NCBI GenBank assembly: GCA_021822485.1
Contig: JAKAQP010000014.1
Span: 1 to 38,827, forward strand
Direction: 5' to 3'
From: a bacterium
Lineage (GTDB): Bacteria; SZUA-79; Acidulodesulfobacterales; Acidulodesulfobacteraceae
DNA: 38,827 bases
Both the position numbers and the translations under genes were made by a program. How positions within the stretch are numbered: the stretch's first letter is position 1; each line of letters starts with the position of its first letter. The notes under the pieces are model-generated. The model was not told the DNA's origin, did no database searches, and worked only from the letters and a program-made list of their open reading frames with translations. Positions 7,849-16,116 of this stretch are shown one piece after another.

Positions 7849-8451
7849 TTATCGCCCGTCGTAATAATTTAATACCTCTTTTACATAATTTTGAGTTTCG
7901 CCGTAGGGAGGCATCCCGCCGTATTTATTTACGGCTCTGCTTCCTGCATTATATGCCGCAAGAGCCAGATGCAAATTTCCGTTATATTTTATTATCAGGC
8001 TTTTTAAATATTCAGTACCGCCGTAAATATTTTGAGACGGATTAAATGGATCCGACACATTAAGCATTTTTTGCGTTTGAGGCATAAGCTGCATTAGCCC
8101 TTCCGCTCCCTTATCGGAAACCGCGCTGCTGTCATATCCCGATTCGACTTTTATAACCGCCTCTATAAGTTTAGGGCTTACTTGGTATTTCCTTGAAGCT
8201 TTTAAAATAATTTGCTTATATAAATTACTGCCATAGCCGTTAAATTTAGCGTTATTGTAATTCTTAGTGCGCATATAAAGACTGTACCCGTTAGAAACCG
8301 GAACGTTAGAAAAATGTACCGTACCGTTTTTACCTACGCGCATATATATATCGGCTGCAGCATTGCGCGGATAAATTTCTGCCGCAAACGTTATGAAAAA
8401 AAATGCAGCGATAAAAAAGAAATAATTAAAATAATAATAATAATTTCTCAT
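7849..8451 (-). CDS. Lytic transglycosylase, SLT family, with DUF4124-like N-terminal segment
   Basis: A 200-residue exported murein hydrolase that cleaves glycan strands to 1,6-anhydro products. Residues 8-25 are a hydrophobic signal or anchor. Residues 35-62 (IYMRVGKNGTVHFSNVP) resemble the short DUF4124 module often found before SLT domains. The catalytic domain spans about 80-200: catalytic Glu103 in KVESGYDSSA, then GAEGLMQLMPQT and the LALAAYNAG motif. It lies 9 bases downstream of cbiC and 23 upstream of pgsA. The cell-wall role fits the other envelope genes in the window. Confidence 0.9.
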   Translation of the reverse strand: MRNYYYYFNYFFFIAAFFFITFAAEIYPRNAAADIYMRVGKNGTVHFSNVPVSNGYSLYMRTKNYNNAKFNGYGSNLYKQIILKASRKYQVSPKLIEAVIKVESGYDSSAVSDKGAEGLMQLMPQTQKMLNVSDPFNPSQNIYGGTEYLKSLIIKYNGNLHLALAAYNAGSRAVNKYGGMPPYGETQNYVKEVLNYYDGR

Positions 8452-8460
8452 AAAAATTCT

Positions 8461-9129
8461 TCATTCACTCTCGGATAATAAAGCATTCATAGCGGCGGCG
8501 GCTGGAGAACTTCCGCCAAAATTTCCGAAATTTCCTATAGAATTAAACATATCGTTTTCATATAATAAAGTTTTAGATTCCGATGCGCCTACAAACCCTA
8601 CCGGCATGCCTATAATCAAAGAAGGAAAATAGCTTGAAGTTTCTCTTAATCTTCCACAATACTCGATAACGGCGAGCAATGCGGTAGGCGCATTGCCTAT
8701 AACTATAATATCCGGTAAAATTTCACTGATTGCATACTTTATTGCAACTGCCGATTTTGTCTGTCCTGCCGATTCCGGCAGACTTTTATGATTTACAAAA
8801 CAATTAATGTCGAGAACAGCTTTTTTGTTTAAGTTTTTGCTTATTCCTGCTTTAGTCATTTCGGAATCGCAAACTATCTTTAACGGTTCATTTTTGGCAA
8901 TTTTATCTTTGACAAGTTCTATTGTTTTTTCCGCCGGTTTATTTTTAAAAAACACCGTGTCGGCATAGCTTACGTCGCTCGTCGCATGTATAACTCTTTT
9001 TATTATCTGCCGCTCTAAAGATGAATATTTATTATGAAAATTAATATTATCTTCAAGCAAAGATTCTACTATCTTAATACTTTTTTCGTAAATATTTTCT
9101 CCTGCGTTTATAACGGCGCTTTGATTCAT
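8461..9129 (-). CDS. cbiC: Precorrin-8X / cobalt-precorrin-8 methylmutase
   Basis: A 222-residue enzyme of corrin-ring synthesis that moves the C-11 methyl group to C-12, giving hydrogenobyrinate or cobyrinate. The catalytic His48 is in RVIHATSD. Other family signatures are MTKAGI, IGNAPTALLAVIE, GMPVGFVGASESK and the Gly/Ala-rich end FGGSSPAAAAMNALL. Length matches CbiC/CobH. No other corrin gene is in the window, so this one is detached from a cob/cbi cluster. The organism needs corrinoid for MetH, also encoded here. Whether the substrate carries cobalt cannot be told from this gene. Confidence 0.92.
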   Translation of the reverse strand: MNQSAVINAGENIYEKSIKIVESLLEDNINFHNKYSSLERQIIKRVIHATSDVSYADTVFFKNKPAEKTIELVKDKIAKNEPLKIVCDSEMTKAGISKNLNKKAVLDINCFVNHKSLPESAGQTKSAVAIKYAISEILPDIIVIGNAPTALLAVIEYCGRLRETSSYFPSLIIGMPVGFVGASESKTLLYENDMFNSIGNFGNFGGSSPAAAAMNALLSESE

Positions 9130-9252
9130 GTTTTGTATGTTTTAATTTAATGATATAATATAGCATTAAAAAATTAATAATAGAATATCATTATTATTAA
9201 TTTTATCATATTTAATATTTATCATATTTTGTCTATAAAGACAAGCAATATT

Positions 9253-9281
9253 ACAGGGACATAATTCAATTCTGTCCCTGT
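9253..9281. repeat. REP-like palindrome, copy 1
   Basis: A 29-nt hyphenated palindrome with 14-base arms around a single central base and one mismatch (ACAGGGACATAATT / AATTCTGTCCCTGT). The same architecture and core sequence recur at 12737-12765. Both copies are followed on the plus strand by GTSACAAA. Such GGGACAGAATT-type palindromes are typical of REP/RAYT-associated elements. No RAYT transposase is encoded in the window. This copy lies in the 208-base gap between cbiC and rlmN. Confidence 0.75.
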
Positions 9282-9338
9282 CACAAAACGGAGGTGCCAG
9301 AATTAAATTCAAGCACCATAACAAAACGAAAAAATGTA

Positions 9339-10382
9339 ATGAAAAATATACTGAATTTATCCAAAAAAGAATTGGAAGAATACTGTACGGCAAACGGATT
9401 CAAAAAATACGGCGCAGAACAGATTATGCGATGGATTTATCAAAACAGAATTTTTGATTTTTCCATAATGTCCGATGTTTCTAAAGATTTAAGGGAAAAG
9501 CTCGATAAAGATTTTTACGTTAAGCTTTCAGGGATAATAGACGTTAAATACGAAAACGACGGGAACGGATATTCTAAAAAATATCTTATAAACTTTGAAA
9601 ACGGAGATATCGTAGAATCCATATCTATAGCGCATAAAAACAGGAGAACGTTATGCGTTTCGTCCCAGGTGGGATGCAGGATGGGATGCGTTTATTGCGA
9701 AACCGCAGGGATGGGGTTTTCAAGAAATTTGACATCCGGCGAAATAATTTCGCAATTATTGAGCGTTGAAAACTATGAAAACGATAAAATTACGAATATC
9801 GTATTTATGGGCATGGGCGAACCGTTAGATAATATAGTCGAAGTCGAAAAAGCTTTAGAGATAATGTCAAACGGCAAGTTTATCGGAATAGCTCCAAGAA
9901 AAATAACCGTTTCTACTTGCGGATTAATTAACGTTCTGGAAGGATTCGATATAAACGATTACAAATATAAGATTGCGATATCGCTTAACGCCGCAGATAA
10001 TGAAACCAGAAGCATGTTAATGCCTGTCAATAAAAAATTTCCTATAGAAAAAATAACGGAGTTGGTAAATTTTAAAAAACCTTCGCTTCATAATAAAATA
10101 ACCTTGGAATACGTGCTTATAAAAGATTTAAACGACCGAATAGAAGATGCAAAAAGGATTATAAAATTGTTTTCTCCTTCAAAAGTAAAAGTAAATTTAA
10201 TTCCTTTAAATAAAGCCGAAAATTCGTTTTATCTAAAAAATTTTGAAAGACCGGACAATTTTACGGTAGATAAATTTAAAACAAAATTATCAAATGCAGG
10301 TTTTACCGTAACGGTGAGATTTTCCAAGGGCGGCTCTATTAACGGCGGATGCGGACAGTTAAAGGCTCAAACCAAACGTTGA
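9339..10382 (+). CDS. rlmN: Dual-specificity 23S rRNA/tRNA adenine-C2 methyltransferase RlmN
   Basis: A 347-residue radical SAM enzyme that methylates C2 of A2503 in 23S rRNA and A37 in some tRNAs. The radical SAM motif is CRMGCVYC inside VSSQVGCRMGCVYCETAGMG. The C-terminal GGCGQL carries the Cys that forms the methylene-protein intermediate. ISLNAADNETRSMLMPVN is also typical. The ATG at 9339 was chosen because MKNILNLSKKELEEY is the usual family N-terminus; an upstream in-frame GTG at 9294 would translate part of the REP-like region. No strong ribosome binding site is visible. The 3' end overlaps the convergent RACo-like gene by 16 bases. Confidence 0.95.
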   Translation: MKNILNLSKKELEEYCTANGFKKYGAEQIMRWIYQNRIFDFSIMSDVSKDLREKLDKDFYVKLSGIIDVKYENDGNGYSKKYLINFENGDIVESISIAHKNRRTLCVSSQVGCRMGCVYCETAGMGFSRNLTSGEIISQLLSVENYENDKITNIVFMGMGEPLDNIVEVEKALEIMSNGKFIGIAPRKITVSTCGLINVLEGFDINDYKYKIAISLNAADNETRSMLMPVNKKFPIEKITELVNFKKPSLHNKITLEYVLIKDLNDRIEDAKRIIKLFSPSKVKVNLIPLNKAENSFYLKNFERPDNFTVDKFKTKLSNAGFTVTVRFSKGGSINGGCGQLKAQTKR

Positions 10383-11632
10383 AATATTAAATTTTTAATA
10401 AAGTGTTTTTGAAAAATCCCGCTTCCTGAAAGCGGAAAATTCTTGGATTTTTTTATTATATTTTCTATGTCTTTTTCTCTTTTGAACCGGTCGGAAAAAA
10501 TATATTTCAAACATCCGTCCAATACCGAAGATTCAATCGCCTTAATATTTTTCCCTTTAAATGGAAAAATATCTATTAAATCTATTATATCCGTTTTTAT
10601 ATGACTGCCGAAAGTTCCGGAGATAAATACGTCGAAATCGGTATAATTAAAAATTTTAAATTTCCCTAACAATATTTCCGAAGCTGATTTTACGGCCGAC
10701 TTTGCAAACTGAAACTGCCTTAAATCCTCTTGGAAAAATTTTACGGCATTTTTTCCGTCAAAATAAATGACTATTTCATTTTCGCCGTTTTTTTCATTCT
10801 TTTTGACCACCGTAAAATTCTCGGAATCTATATCTTCAGGTGGCAGTATTCTTCCATTTTCGTCTATTATGCCTTCTTTTAATATTTCATATACAAGGCT
10901 CATTATGCCGCTGCCGCATATACCGGAAGGATGAGAACCCGATACCGTCTTAATTTTAAAAATTCCATTTTCAAGATTAACGTCGGAAATTGCCCCGTTC
11001 GAGGAAGCAGTCATACCAAATTTTATATTTCCGCCTTCAAATGCCGGGCCTGCCGGCGCAGATGTCGTATAAATTTTATCTTTATACCCTAAGGCGATTT
11101 CTACGTTAGTGCCGAAATCAGCTATAAAAGCCGGCTTGGTTCTGTTTATCATATCTAAATAATAGATAGAAGAGACGGCATCGCCTCCGACGAATCCGCC
11201 TAATACCGGAAAAATGAACATTTTTTTATTTTTTATGTTTAAGCCGGGTATATATGCCGTGTTTTCAGGAAAAAAAATTTCGGAAGACGGTTTATAAGGA
11301 GGTTTTGATAAAGAAATTAAAGGATAGCCGCAAAACGCCATTTCCATAACGGTGTTTCCGGCAATCACGATTTCTTTTATATCTTCGTATTCAAAACTTA
11401 ATTCGGACTTAAAAGAATCTATTAAACTATTTATAGTAGCAACTGCTTTTTCTTGAAGTTTGCCTGCGGAATTTTTATCCAATCCGTTCTGTATTCTTTT
11501 TACGGAATCTAAGCCGAATTCGTAATACTGCAGATTAGTCGTACTCTTATAAGAATAAACTTTTTTTGTTTCATCCGTCAAAGCGGCGGCGACGGTGGAA
11601 GTGCCTAAATCTATACCTAAGGAATATTGCAT
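10367..11632 (-). CDS. RACo-like ASKHA ATPase (DUF4445), without ferredoxin domain
   Basis: A 421-residue cytosolic protein related to the ATP-dependent reductive activators of corrinoid proteins (RACo, RamA). Phosphate-1 motif LGIDLGTSTVAAAL is at residues 5-18; phosphate-2-like DFGTNVEIALG and then SAPAGPAFEGGNIKFGM are hallmark RACo sequences; a GSGIMSLVYE helix follows. Known RACo proteins have an N-terminal [2Fe-2S] ferredoxin, which is absent here; there are few cysteines. It lies 30 bases downstream of selD. A possible client is the activation-domain-less MetH encoded at 21356-23803, which is inference. Its last residues overlap rlmN by 16 bases. Confidence 0.75.
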   Translation of the reverse strand: MQYSLGIDLGTSTVAAALTDETKKVYSYKSTTNLQYYEFGLDSVKRIQNGLDKNSAGKLQEKAVATINSLIDSFKSELSFEYEDIKEIVIAGNTVMEMAFCGYPLISLSKPPYKPSSEIFFPENTAYIPGLNIKNKKMFIFPVLGGFVGGDAVSSIYYLDMINRTKPAFIADFGTNVEIALGYKDKIYTTSAPAGPAFEGGNIKFGMTASSNGAISDVNLENGIFKIKTVSGSHPSGICGSGIMSLVYEILKEGIIDENGRILPPEDIDSENFTVVKKNEKNGENEIVIYFDGKNAVKFFQEDLRQFQFAKSAVKSASEILLGKFKIFNYTDFDVFISGTFGSHIKTDIIDLIDIFPFKGKNIKAIESSVLDGCLKYIFSDRFKREKDIENIIKKSKNFPLSGSGIFQKHFIKNLIFQRLV

Positions 11633-11662
11633 ATAATTTTTTATTGAATTCCGGCACCGTAT

Positions 11663-12718
11663 CTATATAATGTTTATATAAATCCCGTTGTGAACGCCTT
11701 TTTCTAAGACTCTGCCGATTTTGTACAGGGGTTCGCTTTTTTTTGCGAAAGCGTCCTCTAAAGCGGCTGATTTATCGTAAGGAACGGACAGAATCAGCCC
11801 TCCCGACGTTTCGGCACCGAATGCCGTCCATAATAAATTTTCGTCTACTTCGTTTTTGAAGGAAGTATAAGGCGCGAAATACTTCCTGTTACGTTTCGTG
11901 CCAGCCGGATTTATCCCTTTTTTAATTAATTCCAATACTCCTTTTATAACCGGAAACGACTGCAGATATATTTCGCAAGATACGCCGCTTGCAGTCATCA
12001 TTTCGCTTAAATGACCTACAAGCCCGAATCCTGTAACGTCCGTCGCCGCATTTACGACGCCAGTAGAAACGGCAATTTCGGAAGCATATTTATTCAGCTT
12101 AGACATTGATTTCGATGCTTCGTCCAAAGTTTCTTCCGGCAAAAAATCGGTGCATATTGCGCTGACCGCAAATCCGGTTCCAAGACTTTTAGTAAGATAT
12201 AAAATATCTCCGGGTTTAACGCCCTGATTTGAATAAATATAATCTATTCCGCATATTCCGGTCACGCTTAACCCGTATTTTATTTCTTTGTCGTCTATGG
12301 AATGACCGCCCAAAAGAGCAACGCCGGCTTCATTTATCTTATCCAATCCGCCGCTGAGTATAAGGTTAAAAACCTCCTTATCGACGTCGTTTATAGGGAA
12401 ACATGCGATATTTAACGCCGTTATGGGTTTGCCGCCCATTGCATAAACGTCGGAAAGAGCATTGGCTGCGGCAATTTGACCAAAAGTATAAGGGTCGTCT
12501 ACTACGGGGGTAAAAAAATCGACCGTTTGTATGAGACATTTATCGCCGCCTATCTTATAAACGCCGGCATCGTCTTTATACCCGAAACCCACCAAAACGT
12601 TGTCATTATGCGGAACGGATAATTTTTCTAATATTTTGGAAAGGTCCTCCGGACCTATCTTGCACCCTCAGCCGTGGGCGCTTGTCATACTGGTAAGTTT
12701 ATATTTCTTTGAAGTCAT
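11663..12718 (-). CDS. selD: Selenide, water dikinase SelD containing selenocysteine (UGA at 12670-12668)
   Basis: A 351-residue enzyme that makes selenophosphate from selenide and ATP. The reading frame starts with ATG at 12718 (or a tandem ATG at 12721) and passes through an in-frame TGA at codon 17, within TSAHG-U-GCKIGPEDL. This is the conserved G-(C/U)-G-C-K catalytic loop of SelD, so the TGA is almost certainly read as Sec17. Downstream motifs (QTVDFFTPVVDDPYTFGQIA, NALSDVYAMGG, TDVTGFGLVGHL) and length fit the family. A SECIS-like hairpin follows the TGA. selA is nearby on the same strand. A conventional gene caller would truncate the protein to begin near 12595. Confidence 0.94.
12639..12659 (-). 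promoter_or_regulatory. Bacterial SECIS-like hairpin in selD
   Basis: Starting nine bases after the selD TGA, the mRNA can fold into a hairpin: AGGUCC-GGA-GGACCU (12656-12642), extended by two further pairs across one mismatch. The apical loop begins 18 nt after the UGA and starts with G, matching the usual bacterial SECIS spacing (about 16-37 nt) and the need for a G early in the loop. SelB would bind it. The fold is by eye. Confidence 0.75.
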
Positions 12719-12736
12719 CATTACATCCAATTAGAT

Positions 12737-12765
12737 ACGGGGACAGAATTGAATTCTGTCCCCGT
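12737..12765. repeat. REP-like palindrome, copy 2
   Basis: A perfect palindrome with 14-base arms and one central base (ACGGGGACAGAATT / AATTCTGTCCCCGT), sharing its core with 9253-9281. It lies in the 53-base gap between the mlaD stop and the selD start. It can form a strong hairpin in the transcript but has no T-run, so it is not a typical intrinsic terminator. Confidence 0.8.
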
Positions 12766-12771
12766 GACAAA

Positions 12772-14349
12772 TCATGGCATTTTACCGCCTACTATAAGAT
12801 ACTTAAGGTCTTTATCGGTAAATTTGATTCCGCCTCCTAGATAAATAGACCTTTGAGAATTATCGGTTATATTATCATATCCGGCATCTAAAAAGATATG
12901 CCTGTAAAAAGTATATGCTACGCCGGCATTAATATCCTCGCTGACGCCGTTATTGTCGGAATTAAATCCAAATGCCCTTGCATAAATTTTTAAATTTTTC
13001 CCTGTATCCGGAACATAATAATTCACTCCTACGGCGCCCGTAGAGTAAAGCAATCCTGCAAGAAGCGTAAAATTATAAAAATTCTTGGCTATTAACGCAT
13101 TAAATTTTATGCTGTTGGAATAACTGTACTGGGTGGTATTCGTAGTAACGTTTGAAGGATAAAACTGACCCGACGGAGGATTATTCGTGGTATATGTAGT
13201 CGTCTGCGTTTCTCCGTAAGTATTTCCGTACCCCATAGGGACAGAAGCGACGCCGAGTTCGTAATAATGTCCGGGAGACGGCTCTAATTTAACGTTTACT
13301 TGAGATACGGAACCTTTGCTTCTAGCAAGATACTGGGAACTCATATTTACTTTCACTTTAAATCTGCTGTATCCGCCTACAATATTGTTAATTCCTTTTA
13401 ATGAACCGTTTAAATTGTCGTAAACTGCATTTCTGTTGACCAATTTCCCTATAGTTCCCTGTCCGTTGTTTATTTTGGAAGATATTCCATAAAGTTGATT
13501 AAGGGTAAGTTTTAATTTTTTTGTATCTGCATTAATATTTTTAAGACTTCCGTTAATATTTCTTCTGTTCTTCGCAACGATATAATTTAAATTTTTTGAA
13601 AGACCCTTTATGTTATGAGTTATAGACGGAAGTTCTTTTCTTAAATTATAAGATATGGCGTTAAAATTATGGATGGTTCTTGTAATCGCGGCATCGTTTT
13701 GAACCGTCAACCCGTTAATATGCCTCGAAATTGCGGCAAAATTAGACATAACAATGTCGACGTTTCTCTGGTTTACATATACAAGCCTGTTTAAATTTTC
13801 GGAAAGTGTAGCAATATTGTGCAAAATCGCTTTAATATTTTTTTCGCCGGTCTTCGTGCCTATAGATTTTTTCAGCGATTTTGAAACTTTCTCAAGATTG
13901 CTTGCCGTTTTTGAAAACTTAGTTATCAAGCTGGACATGCTTTGAGGCGACATCTCGCTTCTTATGACTTCCTTATTTAAAACAGTTTTATATTTCTCAG
14001 GCTGTTCTCCCGCCGCCGGAGAAATTGCAATATAAGATTCGCCGAGGAGACTCAAAGATCTTATGGATGCTATATATTGAGGATAAACTTTATATCTTGA
14101 ATTAATAGTCATATAAACTCTTGCCAATCCTTTTTCTAAGCGTATTTTTTCTACCGAGCCTATTTTTATGCCGGCCATAGTAACCGAAGTTCCGGTACCT
14201 ATACCGCTTGCGGATTTAAAATAAGCCGAAATTACGTACGTAGGTTTTTTAAAAATATGTATCTTGCCCACTTTAATTGAAAAATAAGCAAGTATAGCAA
14301 GCACTATTACTACAAAAATACCTACTTTTGTTTCTTTATTGATATTCAT
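12772..14349 (-). CDS. mlaD: MCE-domain protein MlaD with long C-terminal extension
   Basis: A 525-residue periplasmic lipid-shuttling protein anchored in the inner membrane. Residues 8-25 form one membrane helix, residues about 37-115 the MCE domain (YFKSASGIGTGTSVTMAGIK), residues about 135-310 long helices rich in Asn, Ser and Lys. Residues about 325-525 are rich in aromatic, alternating strands (YELGVASVPMGYG, INAGVAYTFYRHIFLDAGYD, YLGGGIKF), which looks like an outer-membrane-barrel-type domain. E. coli MlaD is only about 183 residues. Mce proteins with such extensions occur in deltaproteobacteria, but the barrel reading is inference. It follows mlaF by 25 bases. Confidence 0.85.
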   Translation of the reverse strand: MNINKETKVGIFVVIVLAILAYFSIKVGKIHIFKKPTYVISAYFKSASGIGTGTSVTMAGIKIGSVEKIRLEKGLARVYMTINSRYKVYPQYIASIRSLSLLGESYIAISPAAGEQPEKYKTVLNKEVIRSEMSPQSMSSLITKFSKTASNLEKVSKSLKKSIGTKTGEKNIKAILHNIATLSENLNRLVYVNQRNVDIVMSNFAAISRHINGLTVQNDAAITRTIHNFNAISYNLRKELPSITHNIKGLSKNLNYIVAKNRRNINGSLKNINADTKKLKLTLNQLYGISSKINNGQGTIGKLVNRNAVYDNLNGSLKGINNIVGGYSRFKVKVNMSSQYLARSKGSVSQVNVKLEPSPGHYYELGVASVPMGYGNTYGETQTTTYTTNNPPSGQFYPSNVTTNTTQYSYSNSIKFNALIAKNFYNFTLLAGLLYSTGAVGVNYYVPDTGKNLKIYARAFGFNSDNNGVSEDINAGVAYTFYRHIFLDAGYDNITDNSQRSIYLGGGIKFTDKDLKYLIVGGKMP

Positions 14350-14374
14350 AAGCCATAAATTAACAATATATTAA

Positions 14375-15118
14375 TTAAATAGAAATAGGTCCTTCCATGC
14401 TTCCCGATACAAATTGCTTTACTACCGGATTAACTGAATTTTTGAAGGCTTCCGACTGTCCGTATTCTATTATTTTACCTTCATAAAGCATTGCTATTAT
14501 ATCCCCTGTCTTATAAGCACCTGCAATATCGTGGCTTATAATTATTCCGGTAAAATTAAATTTATCGTGCATGGATATAATCAGATTATTGATAACGTCC
14601 GACATAATAGGGTCTAATCCGGTAGTGGGTTCGTCAAAAAGCATTATTTCAGGATTAAGTATAAGAGCCCTTGCTACCCCTACTCTTTTTCTCATGCCGC
14701 CAGATATTTCGGAGGGCATTTTCTTATCATGACCTTCCAAACCGACGTCTTCTAATACGGAAAATACTTTTTTCTTAATTTCATTTTCTGAAATTTTCAT
14801 ATGACGTCTCAAAGGAAACGCAACATTTTCAAAAACATTTAAGGAATCTAATAATGCGCCGTCCTGAAAAACCATGCCGAATTTTTTTCTTAATTCGTTA
14901 AGTTCTTTCTTTTTTAAAAGATTAATATCTATGCCGTTTATTAAAACTCTGCCGGAATCTGGCTGCATAAGCCCTATGATGTGCTTCAGCATCACGCTTT
15001 TTCCGCCGCCGCTCCTGCCTATTACTACCGTTATTTTTTTATCCTCGAATTTTATATTTAAATCGTCTAAAACTTTTATTCCGTTAAAAGATTTCGACAA
15101 TTTGTCTAAAATAATCAT
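14375..15118 (-). CDS. mlaF: Phospholipid ABC transporter ATP-binding protein MlaF
   Basis: A 247-residue cytosolic ATPase that powers the MCE lipid transporter. Walker A is GRSGGGKSV (residues 33-41), the Q-loop lies in [20 protein letters not shown], the signature is [14 protein letters not shown], Walker B is [12 protein letters not shown] and the switch is SHD. The SGGMRKR signature is typical of the Mla/Ttg2/Mkl subfamily. It sits between mlaE and mlaD on the same strand, with 140 bases to mlaE. No MlaB or MlaC gene is in the window. Confidence 0.95.
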   Translation of the reverse strand: MIILDKLSKSFNGIKVLDDLNIKFEDKKITVVIGRSGGGKSVMLKHIIGLMQPDSGRVLINGIDINLLKKKELNELRKKFGMVFQDGALLDSLNVFENVAFPLRRHMKISENEIKKKVFSVLEDVGLEGHDKKMPSEISGGMRKRVGVARALILNPEIMLFDEPTTGLDPIMSDVINNLIISMHDKFNFTGIIISHDIAGAYKTGDIIAMLYEGKIIEYGQSEAFKNSVNPVVKQFVSGSMEGPISI

Positions 15119-15258
15119 AAAAAAATAAATTATAAATAACTTGCCGCAATGCGAACAATTAAAGGCGAATAAATAATGTTATATCTATATTTGAATATTT
15201 ATAATTATATACCTCTATATAAAATTAATCAATTTTACATAGGTTGACGGTTTAAAAA

Positions 15259-16047
15259 TCAAAACAAAATCGAAGTTAAAATATAATCGGCAAATAAAAT
15301 ATAAATGGAACTTAACACTACCGCCTGAGTAGTAAATTTTCCCACGCCCTTAGCGCCTCCGGAAGTCTGAAAACCTTTATACGTACTTATAATAGACAAT
15401 ATAGCGCCGAAAAATACAGCTTTTAACAAGCCGTTATATATATCGCTCAGTTTGACGTACTGGTATATTTTATCTATGTAAGTTACGTGATTTAATCCTA
15501 AAAAATAAACATAAACAATATATCCGCCTATAATTCCTATTAAAGAACATAGCACCGCCATTACAGGGAGCATTATCATTGCGGCAAGAATACGGGGTAC
15601 AGAAAGGAAATAATAAGGATCTACCGCCATAACCTCTAAAGCGTCTATCTGCTCGGTCACCCTCATAGTTCCTATTTCTGAAGCCATAGAAGAGCCGCAT
15701 CTTGCGGTAATCATAAGTGCGGTTAGAACGGGACCTAGTTCCCTCAGCATAGACAACGCTACGGTAGGGCCTATCATATAAGTGACGCCTATTATTTTAG
15801 CGGCATAATAGGCTTGCAAAGACAAAACCATGCCGGTGAAAAGACCAGTCAATCCGATGACGGAAAATGAATCCATGCCGATAAATATCATCTGGTCTAT
15901 AAGATTTTCTAAATTAATAAAATATGCGGCTACGGAAAGTATCATGTCCCATATATATATAACTATAGAGCCGAGTTCGTTAACTGTGTATATAACAAAA
16001 TTGCCTATTTTTTCAAACGGACTCAGCAGTTTAATTATTATATTCAT
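15259..16047 (-). CDS. mlaE: Phospholipid ABC transporter permease MlaE
   Basis: A 262-residue integral membrane protein with about five to six hydrophobic segments. The MlaE family core is plain: GPTVALSMLRELGPVLTALM, ARCGSSMASEIGTMRVTEQI-like and DALEVMAVDPYYFLSVPRIL. It forms the membrane dimer that passes lipids between MlaD and the inner membrane. Length is typical. It leads the mlaE-mlaF-mlaD run and starts 69 bases downstream of the HNH gene. The ATG at 16047 gives the usual amphipathic N-terminus. Confidence 0.95.
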   Translation of the reverse strand: MNIIIKLLSPFEKIGNFVIYTVNELGSIVIYIWDMILSVAAYFINLENLIDQMIFIGMDSFSVIGLTGLFTGMVLSLQAYYAAKIIGVTYMIGPTVALSMLRELGPVLTALMITARCGSSMASEIGTMRVTEQIDALEVMAVDPYYFLSVPRILAAMIMLPVMAVLCSLIGIIGGYIVYVYFLGLNHVTYIDKIYQYVKLSDIYNGLLKAVFFGAILSIISTYKGFQTSGGAKGVGKFTTQAVVLSSIYILFADYILTSILF

Positions 16048-16116
16048 AATTTGCGGAAAAACGCTTTTTTATTTTAAATATTTTGAAAACTTGCAGGAGG
16101 TAAATTCTTACATAAA

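Noticed and set aside
9294-9338. Upstream GTG start for rlmN after GGAGGT
   Set aside because: It would add residues unlike the family N-terminus and read through the tail of the REP-like region; the ATG at 9339 gives the expected start.
10419-10435. Hairpin CCGCTT/AAGCGG as an rlmN terminator
   Set aside because: It lies inside the RACo-like coding sequence and has no T-run after it on the plus strand.
11663-12595. SelD as an N-terminally truncated 310-residue protein or a pseudogene
   Set aside because: The upstream sequence continues in frame through one TGA placed exactly at the catalytic Sec/Cys position, with a SECIS-like hairpin, so readthrough explains it better than decay.
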